Part shown: one piece after another, positions 11,046 to 21,783 of the stretch
Position numbering within the stretch: the stretch's first letter is position 1
Layout of the letters: each line of letters starts with the position of its first letter
Assembly (NCBI GenBank): GCA_001599595.1
Contig: BCHH01000008.1
Span: 602,220-666,219 of the forward strand
Direction of reading: 5' to 3'
From: Beverwykella pulmonaria
Taxonomy: Eukaryota > Ascomycota > Dothideomycetes > Pleosporales > Melanommataceae
DNA length: 64,000 nt
The notes under the pieces: generated by a model
Told to the model about the DNA's origin: nothing
Databases searched by the model: none
The model's input: only the letters and a program-made list of their open reading frames with translations
Program-made: the position numbers and the translations under genes

Positions 11046-12717
11046 GCTGTAGATGGACAATGCGAGCAGAGATGGTAGAGACGGTAGGGACTGAGGCCGG
11101 GCGGCGACCGGGGTGGGGTAGTGATGGAGAGAGGAGTCGCTGCAGCGCTACTCACGCGTCAAGCTCATCGTGACGATTGGCATAAATACGTCATTGAGGC
11201 TTGACCCTGGATCAACATTTCTCCGCCTCCGGGCCCACCCGTCAAACCCCTTCAACACCAAACTTTGACAGCTACCCAAGCCAAGAAGTGCTGAGGACTT
11301 GGTAGCGGAGTGTAGTCAGCGCCTTGCCTATTCATTGTCACTCAATCGCTGCCATGCTGTCTCCGCAGGCTCGCCAGGTGGTCGCGTGCCTCCCGTTCTC
11401 GTTTTCAAGTCACAGCCAACCACGGGATGCGATCTGCAATTTGCCAGAGCATGTTGCACTGCACTCGGCGAATGATCGAAGCTTTTTAAGCTTTCCCCGC
11501 ATCCGTGTCTGCGGTCTATCGATACCGGGCGACCATCAAACTCGGAGCGAACCGTTTTCGACCCACTCGTACCGGTGCGCATAGTCCATACTGCGACTTG
11601 CCACCATGGGAATCTTTTCGTCTCGTCTCTCTCTTGGTCAGCCGTGAACAAAGCCGCTTGACTTCCCGCCAGACGCCGTCGGAGTTGGACGTGCACGGAA
11701 TCACGCTGCGGAGCTGGGCGACCAAACGTAAACCACGCCTCATTCTTCCCCATTGTTGCGTGCTGCAGCATCGCTCCAGTGGATTTATCCACTTCCGGCG
11801 ACGATGCGGATCAACCGCGGCCTCTGGCCCCGACCAGCAAGGGCGGCCGTTCACCGCACCCTAGAATCTCACACCGAGACTTGGGCCCTGCGAATCGCGA
11901 CAAGAGGAAAGCGTGGTGTGAGGAAGCAGAGCAGTCGGTGTGCACACCCTGTGCATACGAACCAACACGCGAACCGTCGCGCGCGCCAATAGACTAGGAA
12001 GCCTCGAACCTCGTCACGATGTCGAAGCCTGAGGATGCCCCTCTGTCGAATCCGAGACAGCCGTAAGACCCGGAGAGGCACAGATGAATTGATATGGACG
12101 GCAAATGTTAAATTGCAGCGCGATTAATGATCGTATGTTGTGAGCCCAAGTGTCGCAGGAGGCCGCGCTGGCCTCTCTCTGGCGAGGCATCAAATGGCTC
12201 GCCGTGGCTGATCCGTGCCCTATCGTGAGCTTCAGAGCTTCAGTTTCAAGTCCACGCCGCTCCTGTTGCAAGACGCTGACGCTGTCTGGCTGCTGGCACG
12301 CCGACGGCCCAGCCCACGGCGGGCTTTCCGGGCTTCTCAGCATCGGGACCCGTGGGACGGGCAATGGGGGTGAAGCGTCGTTCGCAGGCCTCGCGCAGCG
12401 TTCCCGGCCATGTAGCGGCGTTTCGCTGCTGGTTCCGACATCTCCCGACCCGCATAGCCCTACGCCTCTGACTCGCTGCGCATCCTCGCATGCGTCCCCA
12501 AGTGGGAATTTTTTTGTGACAGCTCCCGTGTGAGTCCAGCTCGTTGTGTCGCGCCGGCTCTCCACTTCGTGGCTGCAACCCGCCCACGGCCTCCTGATTG
12601 ACCTTCATGCCCTCCGATAGGCCCCACCTGCCAGTGCCGACTAGACCCCCCAAACCCCAGGCCCAGCGGTCCAGCTTCCTATTTCTTTTGCCATTTGCCG
12701 CGGCCGTGGTGCTCATC
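11046..12717. other. Divergent promoter region, HAM1-like gene / malic enzyme
   Basis: 1.67 kb between two divergently transcribed genes. It contains scattered open frames on both strands (for example 12014-12565 - and 12246-12737 -) without recognisable family or consistent codon bias. Single copies of the TCACGATG word found in the GDH spacer occur at 12014-12021 (+) and 11167-11174 (reverse complement). A pyrimidine-rich stretch (about 12600-12660) precedes the malic enzyme start. Confidence 0.5.
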
Positions 12718-14937
12718 ATGCTCACACGAGTGTCCATGCTGAAACTGAATCCCTTAAAGGCGAGCCTTCCCTCTTCACGCTCTGCGACGCTCCAAAAACT
12801 TTTCCCTCCCCAAAACCACCACCGTTATATGGCCTCTATCGCAACCATGTCTGTCTCCAGATCATCAAGTCGTCCCTCCTTGGGCCCCCGCCAGCTCAGC
12901 ACAACGTACGCCTCTCTCTTTTCTCCTCGCACCCCCTCCTCTTGACTCCAATGGCTAACTCCACCTTCCAGCGGCGGGGACTTTGACTCGGCAAATCCAC
13001 CAGAGATCCGCAAGTTCCTGGGTACCTATGGGTTGTCTCCCCCAGGCGTCGAGAGCTTCGAGGTGCAGGCACAGCGATGTGAGTACAATGCGTCTTGGGG
13101 AGCCTCTGTGAGTGCGTGCTGACTGCCTAGCAGGCCTCAGACTTCTGGCTATGAAGCCCACCCCAATTGAGAAGTTCCAATACCTGGTCCACCTACGGGC
13201 CACAAATGTGCACCTGTTCTACCGACTGCTCTCCGCCAACATCAAGGTGCGCATCTGCTCGGCTTCCACGCAATCTGGAATGCACGCTAACCGCTATACA
13301 GGAACTCACTCCCCTCATCTACACCCCGACTGTCGGCGAAGCCTGCGTCCGCTGGCACGAGATCTTCACACAGCCCGAGGGCATGTACCTCTCGTACCAC
13401 GACCGTGGCAACCTCCGCCAGATCCTCGACAATTGGCCCACAAAAGTAGAAATAACGGTGCTCACCGATGGCTCTCGCATCCTGGGTCTTGGTGACCTCG
13501 GTGTGAACGGAATGGGCATTCCCGTTGGAAAGCTGGCTCTCTACACGGCCTGTGCGGGCATCAGGCCCGACGCAACGCTGCCGCTGACACTCGACCTGGG
13601 AACAAACAACGTGGCTCTCCGCGAGGACCCGCTGTACATGGGCTCCAGAATGCCCAAGGTTTCGGCTGAGGAGGAGAGGGAGTTTTTGGATGAGCTCATG
13701 GAGGCGCTCACCGACAGGTGGCCTGGGTCAGTACAACCTTCCCCTCCCAAAATGTCTCATTTAGGAAACTGATCGTGTGACAGCATTGTCATCCAATTTG
13801 AGGACTTCAAGAACCCTTTCCCCGCCCTCGAGCGATACCAAAACACATATACCATGTTCAACGATGACGTCCAGGGTACTGGTGCTGTCATTGTGGGTGG
13901 CTTCATCAATGCCATCAAGGCTTCCGGTGTTCCCGCCAAAGACCACCGAGCCATCTTCCTCGGTGCCGGCAGCGCCGGCACCGGTGTTGCCCAGCAGATC
14001 GTCGAGTACTTCATCAAGGAGGGCCTGACGGAGGAGGAGGCTCGCCGCAAGTTCTGGTTCGTTGACTCCAACGGCCTCGTCACCCTGGATCGTGGCGACA
14101 AACTCGCCGTCCACAAGATTGAGTTCGCTCGTGATGACAACAACGGCCGCCAATACCAGTCACTCTCCCGTCTCATCGACTTTGTGAGGCCGACTATTCT
14201 CATGGGATTGTCAACCATTGGCGGCGCTTTCAACAAAGACATTCTCGCAAAGATGGCCAAGCTAAACGACAGGCCCATCATCTTCCCTCTGTCTAACCCG
14301 TCCTCCAAGTCAGAGTGCACGTTCGAGGAAGCAGTTCACCACACCGAGGGACGATGCCTCTTCGCTTCCGGCTCTCCATTCCCGTCTCTGGAGTACGATG
14401 GAAAACTCCTCACCCCTGGTCAAGGTAAGCCCGAAAACCTCCATCCCGAATCCCGAATGCCAATTCCCGAATCCCGAAGCATGTGATTGTACTAACAATC
14501 GTACAGGAAACAACATGTACGTCTTCCCCGGTATCGGCCTTGGTGCCATTCTTTCCAAGGCCGTCTCCATCACCCAGGATATGATCTATGCCTCCGCCGA
14601 ATCACTGTCAACCTCCCTCAACAAGCAGGAGGTTGCCGACGGATGGCTGTACCCTGACATTCGCCGAATCCGTGACGTATCCGTCATTGTGACCCGCGGT
14701 GTCATCCGCACCGCCCAGAAGAACGGCGTCGACCGCGCCGTCGAGCTGAGAAACCTCACCGACGACCAGCTCGACGCGTACATCAAGGAGAAGATGTATG
14801 ACCCCTTCAACGAGCGTGAAAACATCAGCGATGAGCTCTCCCACCTCATGGCTACTGCCTCTGGCCAGAATGGCTACACCAACGGCGCCAATGGCATCAA
14901 CGGCATCACCAACGGTGTACAAGCTGCTCACTTGTAA
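12718..14937 (+). CDS. Malic enzyme, probably mitochondrial
   Basis: Oxidatively decarboxylates malate to pyruvate, with NAD+ or NADP+. Six exons: 12718-12905, 12972-13078, 13134-13246, 13302-13726, 13784-14424 and 14507-14937, total 634 residues. All five introns (66, 55, 55, 57 and 82 nt) are GT-AG, and several show CTAAC branch sites. Motifs in order are IYTPTVGEA with the malate-binding Tyr near 143, GLGDLGVNGMGIPVGKL with the catalytic Lys near 213, FNDDVQGTGA near 303-312 with the metal-binding Asp pair, and the dinucleotide fold FLGAGSAGTG near 337-346. The first ~60 residues are rich in Arg, Ser and Leu and low in acidic residues, like a mitochondrial presequence. The start is uncertain: 12718, 12736 and 12829 are all in-frame ATGs. 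Cofactor preference cannot be settled by eye. The tail has an Asn/Gly repeat (NGYTNGANGINGITNG). Confidence 0.92.
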
Positions 14938-16704
14938 ATAACCAAAAAAAAAAGGCTGCATGAAGAAGCGGTAGGGTAAATTGGGAAGGATGCATCTTGA
15001 CACAAGCTTTTCGTCAATTTACCTCGCATATTTTTCGTCCCTGTTTGAAAGTCATAGACCTGGTTTGGGGATAACTGGAACTGGGAAAAGTCATTTGGAT
15101 GGATGGATGAAATCGATACCCCGCTACACACGCCTCCGCCACCGTCTCGGCACTATTTATCTCTATCTCTCTCTATAGATATCTTTCCCGCGGGATGTCG
15201 AATCTTCACAAACGTTGAGTACCTCGTCAGCGCACAATATACTAGACTTCTGAATGATTGAACACTGTGCTCCTTGCCCGCTCATACAATTCCCCGTGCA
15301 CGTCGCTTGTGCCCATCCCCTCTACCCGTCCCGAAACTTTGTCAAATTGCGCACAAATACATCGGTACATAAGACTGCTACCTTGTCGGCGCATGTGTAC
15401 TACCGTAACTGCATAAATGAGAGTGCCCATCTATCCTTACCAAGTCTATCCAACCCTTTTTTGGGGACGAACCTGATGCCAATCTTCTAGAACATTGGCA
15501 CATGTCTGCCAACCGCGAAACACGCCCCGGACCCGGACCCTCCCGACAGGCACGGTCGCGGACCCAGCACCTTGACGCCACAGCCGAGCCCGAACCTTGG
15601 TTTCCGTGGGATGCTTTGCATGTGACGGGGCGATCCAGGGTTTGCAGGATCGGCATGCATATGCATGGGGAAAGCGTTTTCGTGCGTGGGAGTGTGGGGG
15701 ACAGCATGGCTTTGATGTGCGAGATGAGGGTTTTTTACGAGTCCGATATTGCCCGGACGCCTAGAATGGATTGAGGTTATTTTGAAGAGAATAAAAGGTG
15801 GCTGGCTCGATATCGGGACGTTTGCACGGGGGGATGATAGGGAGACTTTGGTTGTTGTTTTTCGCAATGAAATCAGAGCGCGATACCACGTGCATTTTGT
15901 GGGAAAGGAAGAAAGGTAGTGAATTGATAGGGTCGGGATGCAAGGACGGACGAACAAGTGGCGTGATGGGGGATGTAAAGTGTATACATGTGGGTTTATG
16001 TGGCTACAGTGATTTCTTAGACGTTGCTTTTTGTAATAATGAGGGGTTTGATTAGGATGCCAGATAGGGGGGGGGGGATGATGTTTGAGATGGAAATGAA
16101 TATGATTATAGAAGTGGTATGAGATTGGATATGTGTTGGAAGATAGAAAGCCATTTGGGTGATGATGGCGTGATGGGAGGGGGGAGAGCTTATTTCTAGG
16201 TTTTATTGTGTGGGTGAAGGGCCTCTTCCTATTGCTTTTTTCGAACTGAGAGGTTCGATATCATCTTTGCGATAGCCAGTTGAATTTTAGGTGTCTAAGC
16301 CAGGCTTGTAATCATGGATGCAGATATATGCATTACGAGGTGGTATGAGACGTGGGTGATGAGCCCAGTCGCTGTGTTAGTCGGGAGACCATGACCTGAT
16401 GATGCATAAGGGGAGATCACAGAGTTGGTGGCGTGCGGGGTAGTCCGACTTCAGGTCTAGAAAACCATCGAATTCACGTTATCCTTGTGTTGTTTGATTC
16501 GTCAACGCTTTTCTGCGCATACAGTAACGTGAGTGGTAGAGCTTGATACTACATCGTTTTGGGTGAGATAGTCGAGTACGTACCCTTGGGCGCACCGACT
16601 GTGTAATCTAGCCTCTTCACAATGCACGATTAAGCCTGGACTAGTAATACCTCCTTACATGTAGATTTTCGTTGATTCCCCTGTCACTCGCAATTTCGTA
16701 GACC

Positions 16705-16781
<77 letters not shown>

Positions 16782-17089
16782 ATTAGAAATTTATCAAGAG
16801 TGGTTACATAACATGAAATAGGTGGATAGTACATATTACAGTTTCCAACTAAAGCCCCAACTCCAACTGCAATGCCATGAAATGAATATGAGTATCCGAA
16901 CACATGTCCCTATGCCCAGCCTTTGCCCAAACCAATTTGCCATAATTCGGCCCTTTTCCTATGCTTCCCCCCCAAAATACCCTCCGAAACGTGTATGCAG
17001 CCCTTGCAAAGACACTTCATGAAATGCGATATCGGTACGCAAATTCTTAAACCATATCCATCATATTTCCACCTTCTGTTGCTTTCCCC
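14938..17089. other. Long convergent intergenic region
   Basis: 2.15 kb between the 3' ends of the malic enzyme (+) and patatin (-) genes. It starts with an A-rich run just after the malic enzyme stop (14944-14953), includes an 11-G run at 16067-16077 and a (TAG)n microsatellite at 16705-16781, and is AT-richer than the flanking genes. Open frames here are short and featureless. No gene is supported, though 2 kb is long for a convergent fungal spacer. Confidence 0.55.
16705..16781. repeat. (TAG)n microsatellite, ~25 copies
   Basis: An uninterrupted TAG/CTA trinucleotide run starts after GACC at 16704 and ends in TAATTAG. It lies about 300 bp beyond the patatin stop. The minus-strand reading gives an apparent poly-Thr open frame that is clearly an artefact of the repeat. 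Confidence 0.95.
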
Positions 17090-19341
17090 TCAAACAACAC
17101 TCTTCTTCCTCCTCTCCGTCCCTCCAAAAACAGGCTCCAACCTCACGCCCCCAAAGCTCCACCCATCCACCCAGACCCCCTCCGCAAACCTCTTACTAAC
17201 TACAAACCCCAACGCGCCATCCAGCCCGACATTAACCTCGATATCGCCTTCTACCTCGACCCACCCTTTCCCCACCCACTCTCTATACCTCCTACTCCCA
17301 ACCCTGACCCTCACCGCATCCGGATGCAACAGCACGGGCACAATATCCGGCGTGATCTTCACATCGACAAACCGCGACAAAAACGTCTCTTGATCGAAAG
17401 GTTTGCCCACGCTGAAAACGAGGTCCGAAGGCAGCGTGTATGCCGAGTTGTGGAAGGAGACGAGGAACTGGACGCGGTATTTTCCCTGCGGGATCCCTGT
17501 TTTCATCGTCCGGAGACATATGCTGTCTGATTTCATGCATTGGTAGACTGCTGCTTCCTCGCGCCTCCCGTCGTGGTCCAGGTCCTCGGCCACGGGATAC
17601 ACTTTCCGCAACCTGCCCTGCTCGTCGACCGCGAGCCCACCTTCACCACTCGGCGATGAAGTTCTGAATGTCGACATCCGGGGGACGTCTTCAAGTCGAC
17701 TCTCCACGCCTAGTGGCAAGCCAGTTTTGAAATCGACCTGGACGAGTTTGAAACTCTGGTCTTTGAGACCCCTCCCGTCGATGCCGACCTTGAAGTGCGA
17801 AGCCGAAATGGAGAATTGAGGCGGTAAAGCGGAGAGCTTAGCCACGATCTCGCCAAATTTTTTCGCGTCCCTCAACTGCTTCGCATCGCGCATGTACTGT
17901 TCCGTCAGCGCCGCCATCTCATCCTCCTTCATCCACTGCTCGAGGCTGACGTTGGCTAGCCCGCGATCGACATCAAACCGGAAGTACGCGGTTGACGTAT
18001 TGTAGTACATCCTCTTCATCTCATTGTCCACCCTTGCTGTGCTCGTCGCCATGCCCGCCAACGCACTCGCGAGTGAAATATCCGTGCCCAGCCCAAACGG
18101 CAACCAGCTCGCCATCTTCTTCACACTCGGAATGGACTGCAGGCCCGTGCCCACAGACACAATCACCCCGATTGACCTCCCCTCCCACAGTGCCTTAGCC
18201 GCATAATCGACTTCCGCACACGGATTATTGAACCCGACCCCACCATCCAAATACGTGACTTTGGGCGTCCCGAACTGCATTTCCTCGAAGAAAGTCGGGG
18301 CTGCAGAGGTGGCCCGCAGAGCCTCCCAGATCCGCGTCGTGCGGTCGTTGGGATCGTATGTAGAGAGAATGCGCGGGAGTCCAAGGGCAGATTTCAGCGA
18401 TGTGAGGACGAAGCCGCGGCAGCCGCGCTGGTTTGCTTTTTTATGGACGGACTGCCGCGAGTGCACTTTCCAGGTATTAGACCGGGGAACTGGGTCTTTG
18501 AACGGGTCATCGACGGGAGTTTTGGACGCCAACTGCTCGTCAGCAGTGTTGCTGAGTGGCGCCGCTGGTGTTGCACCAGGGAGGAGGGCGCTCTCAGAGC
18601 CCTTGAGCGTGGCTTCAGGGCTCTCGGTGAAGATGTCGGGTATTGCGTCGCTCCATATGCTATCTCTAGGTAATTCGGTCTCGGGCAGTTCTTCGAACAG
18701 CGAGTCGTCCCACATCAACTCATCTTCACTGTAACCCAGGCTGGTGATGGCGGACTTGATGGCGCGCTCGAGGACAGCGCCCGAGAACCGCGTTGAGCCA
18801 GTGGGGACCTTCGCTCCGAAGAGTTTGATGGATTTGTCGTGTTGGAAGATTTGTGAGGCTAGCTTAGTGTAGATGGTTATGCATTGTTTGCAGTCGAGGC
18901 GCAAGCGTGAGAGCAGGATGGCGATGATGCCGCCGGTGCTTGTACCGCCAATTCTGTCTTTATGTTAGTATATGTTGTTCGACCGTTCTGACAAATACGG
19001 AGGGGCAGGAAAGGGAAGGTGAATCACTCTAGCACGTGGCCACCAACCGCCCAGCCAAGTTACCTGGGTCATAAGACCAAGGCCCCCCCTCCAACCCTAC
19101 TCCACCTCTGGGCCATCTTATTTGTAGGAACGGGGTCTACTTACAGATCAAAATAGTCGCACGGCTTCAACGGAGTAGTATTGTTCTTCGCCCGTCGTCC
19201 CAACCTCCTCTCCTCAAGCGCAATACTTTCCATCAGATCATCCAGCACCATCAGACTAGACAGTCCTCGCACACCACCTCCATCGAGCGAAAGTAAGCGC
19301 AGCGGCGCGTGCGGATTCGTTTCCGCGTTCGAGAGCTCCAT
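17090..19341 (-). CDS. Patatin-like phospholipase
   Basis: Serine lipid acyl hydrolase of the patatin family. Two exons, 19341-19145 and 18953-17090, with a 191-nt intron (19144-18954; branch ACTAAC, 3' CAG), give 686 residues. The splice completes YFDLIGGTSTGG. The oxyanion motif DGGGVRG is at 20-26, the nucleophile motif GTSTGG at 69-74 (Ser71), and the catalytic Asp in YLDGGVGFNNP near 302. Between nucleophile and Asp there is an unusual low-complexity insert of about 90 residues (roughly 152-240). The last ~250 residues form a separate C-terminal region seen in several fungal patatins whose role I do not know. The start at 19341 leaves only 13 residues before the domain, which fits cytosolic members. 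Substrate cannot be inferred. Confidence 0.88.
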
Positions 19342-20852
19342 AGCTCGTGGCTAGAACTGGAAATCGCGATATGAAACCCAAGTGTTGGTCTTTGGGTTTG
19401 TTGTTTGAGTGTTAAAGTGTTTGAGCGTTGTTGAAGTGGTGTTGTTCGAAGGGTGAACGTGAAAAAAATGGCGATGTGATGCGGGCGAATGTAAGTGTGA
19501 TGAAGGCACTAGTCCAGGATATATAAACCGTCCTCGAGGCCACCACTTCGGCCCCCCGAGAATCGCAATACGCAACTAGGGTGACCAAACCGTGAGTCAC
19601 GTTCTCGCTCTACAAGACAACTGGCCAAAGCTGTATACAGCCACACTGTAGCGAAGTGGTATGTCAAAAATGTTTGCCTGGAGACGACGTAGATTGTAAG
19701 AACAAAGCGATAACAGACCTCCTCGAGAATACGCACAGGACACGCACCTTTATCATCGTTCTCGCATTTGCGTAAAAAGGCAAATCTCCCTTGGAAAGGG
19801 AAAAAGAATACGACGGCGGCTGCACACCGTGAAGCCTCGCCCAACCGAAAACAGTAGCGCTTGGCGTCGTGATGGTGGCACAGTACACATCTCGCACTAA
19901 ATTAGGAACTTGGTGCACCACACCAAGCGCCCGCGATTCAGAAGCGCGCAGCCGATTTCTGATATGGTGGGAAGCGAGGAAAGATGAAGGCTGCAATGTT
20001 TGAGGAAATGAGCCAATGAGAAATCGCAACCCTGACTGCGCCTCAGCGCGTGTGGTGGTGGTGGAGGTCAGCGGGCAGCGGCCTGGCGCTGATATAAGCC
20101 TGCAGAATGAGGCTCAAGATGACTCACGTGGGAGTATCATTGTCGCTTGATCGTCTTTTGATCGTCTCTTGATCGTCCCTTACGAGAGGTAAGAATACTA
20201 AGATGACGAGAACGAGAACAGGGCTCACACGAAGATCTCGGACAAGTTTTGTGTGAATAGATGTTGGCCAGATTTGAGTTCCTGGACAGAGAGAGAAACA
20301 GACCTGGTTGAACGCGACCCCGTGATCTGAGGACCATGCACGATGGATGCGAACAGGCGTTCCTGGATTGGAAGGATGGATGAACGCCTGTTCGGTAACA
20401 CCGAGAAATCATGAGAGTGGATTTGATGCAGGGACACAAGATGGCAAGTTGCAGGAGGTGCAAAACGTAGCTGAAGATTCAAGAATGATGACGACCAAAA
20501 AGCAATATTGCTCATGATAGAAAATGGCGTTTCAATTAGGGAATTGAATGAAACGTAGCGAATAGCAAGGTGCAATAAGGACTAGTAGGTGCTTGACTAA
20601 CTATATCCCCATAGGAGAAGACTTCACGGATAATTCCCGTGTGTTCAAACGCCTCGTTGCCGCACGTTCAGGAAAGAAGGCGAGTATGACTCTTTGGGGC
20701 ACTGACTGTGATGGTTGTCAAGCCCCCGAATCTGCCTGAGCTGTGTCATATTGGAATGGTATGGGCGAATCTATGACTGTTTCGATCCATGTAATCGTTC
20801 TCCTTGATTTTTTCGCTGTCCTTTTCGAAGTCGGTTCAAGGCGATTCCAGCC
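19342..20852. other. Intergenic region upstream of the patatin gene
   Basis: 1.5 kb between the patatin start and the GNAT stop, both on the minus strand. A TATATAAA-like element is at 19520-19527 about 180 bp upstream of the patatin ATG, although its better match is on the opposite strand. Three tandem 11-mers are at 20146-20178, and a CACGTG E-box is at about 20125-20130. No gene is supported. Confidence 0.5.
20146..20178. repeat. Three tandem 11-bp units (TTGATCGTC core)
   Basis: Units occupy 20146-20156, 20157-20167 and 20168-20178. They share TTGATCGTC and differ only at the edge bases. They lie about 800 bp upstream of the patatin gene, close to a CACGTG at about 20125-20130. They could be a transcription-factor binding array or a simple slippage product. 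Confidence 0.6.
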
Positions 20853-21489
20853 TTAGGCCGCAGTTTCCTTTCCGCTCCCACGACCGGGCCTCTGCATCCT
20901 ATACACCAGCGTATCCCTCCACCCCAATACGGGATTCTCAAAATCCTTCTCCCTGCATTCGAAAAACTCAAACCCTGCCTTCAGCAGCACCTTCTGGCTT
21001 GACACAAGATCCGGATCCGTATGAGCTTCCGCGTACTCGAATCGACCTGGCTCGCCGCCCGAATAGTAATCGAAAAAGAGCGGCATGAAGGCTCTGAGCG
21101 CTTCCGTCGCGTAGCCTTTCCCCCAGTAATTTTTGTTGAACATATAACCCACTTCAGGGGCTCTAACAGCGCCAACGAGGCCGATGACGCGGGGCCCGGG
21201 GGTCAAGTCGGAGGTAGCGGAGGGGAGGAGCTCGATGCAGAAGTTCCAGCAATTGGGGCGGTCGTGGCAGCCTTGGATCCATTCTTTCGACTTCTCGATA
21301 TCATCGGTAGGTCTCAGAGGTCTGCTCAACGTTAGCTATGCCACACTGTGTTCTCAGAATTACCTACGTATGCTTCATCACCTCGGGGTGGGAACGCATG
21401 AGAACTATGTCTTCCGCGTCTTCCAGCACTAGCGGCCTGATGAGCAGCCGCTCTGTCCTAGCCGTGGTCTTGGGGTCGACAACCACCAT
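20853..21489 (-). CDS. GNAT-family N-acetyltransferase (RimJ/RimL-like)
   Basis: Two exons, 21489-21368 and 21321-20853, separated by a 46-nt intron (21367-21322; GTAGGT...GCTAAC...GCAG), encode 196 residues. The N-terminus TERLLIRPLVLEDAEDIV is the classic first strand and helix of this acetyltransferase group. The acetyl-CoA-binding motif A is seen as GYMFNKNYWGKGYATEAL near 99-115, and the C-terminal part has the usual VLLKAGFEFFE pattern. This fits acetyl transfer from acetyl-CoA to an amine, but the substrate could be a protein N-terminus, a small amine or a xenobiotic. The gene is divergent from RFT1 with 294 bp between the two start codons. Confidence 0.85.
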
Positions 21490-21783
21490 CGTGCGCAGCT
21501 TCAGACGGAAGACAGAAGAGCAAGACCATGATGCGGTGTGGTGAGTGCGAGGTTAAGAGTCGAGTCATGGCCAACTGCACTTTTTCGCCCGCTCAAGCCT
21601 ATCGGGAGGAAACCCGGCTGCTAGCCGTATTCAGACACGGACTTTCTCTACCTCCAACCACAACGCTCCGTCTCAGCACTATTCACCACTTCAGCTCGCA
21701 AACACCATGACCGCTTGACCGCTTCATAATAGCCTGTATAAATTTTTCGCTCTTGCGAAGGCTGGCCAGGGTGTCTTACCGCC
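21490..21783. promoter_or_regulatory. Compact divergent promoter, GNAT gene / RFT1
   Basis: 294 bp separate the two ATGs. On the plus strand TATAAAT at 21737-21743 lies about 41 bp upstream of the RFT1 ATG, which would give a very short leader if used. No other recognisable element. Confidence 0.5.

Noticed and set aside
12014..12737. Minus-strand frames of 183 and 163 codons between the HAM1-like and malic enzyme genes
   Set aside because: They overlap each other and the malic enzyme start, with no recognisable domain; more likely promoter sequence.
16655..16903. 82-codon frame with a poly-Thr run
   Set aside because: Created by reading the (TAG)n microsatellite on the minus strand.
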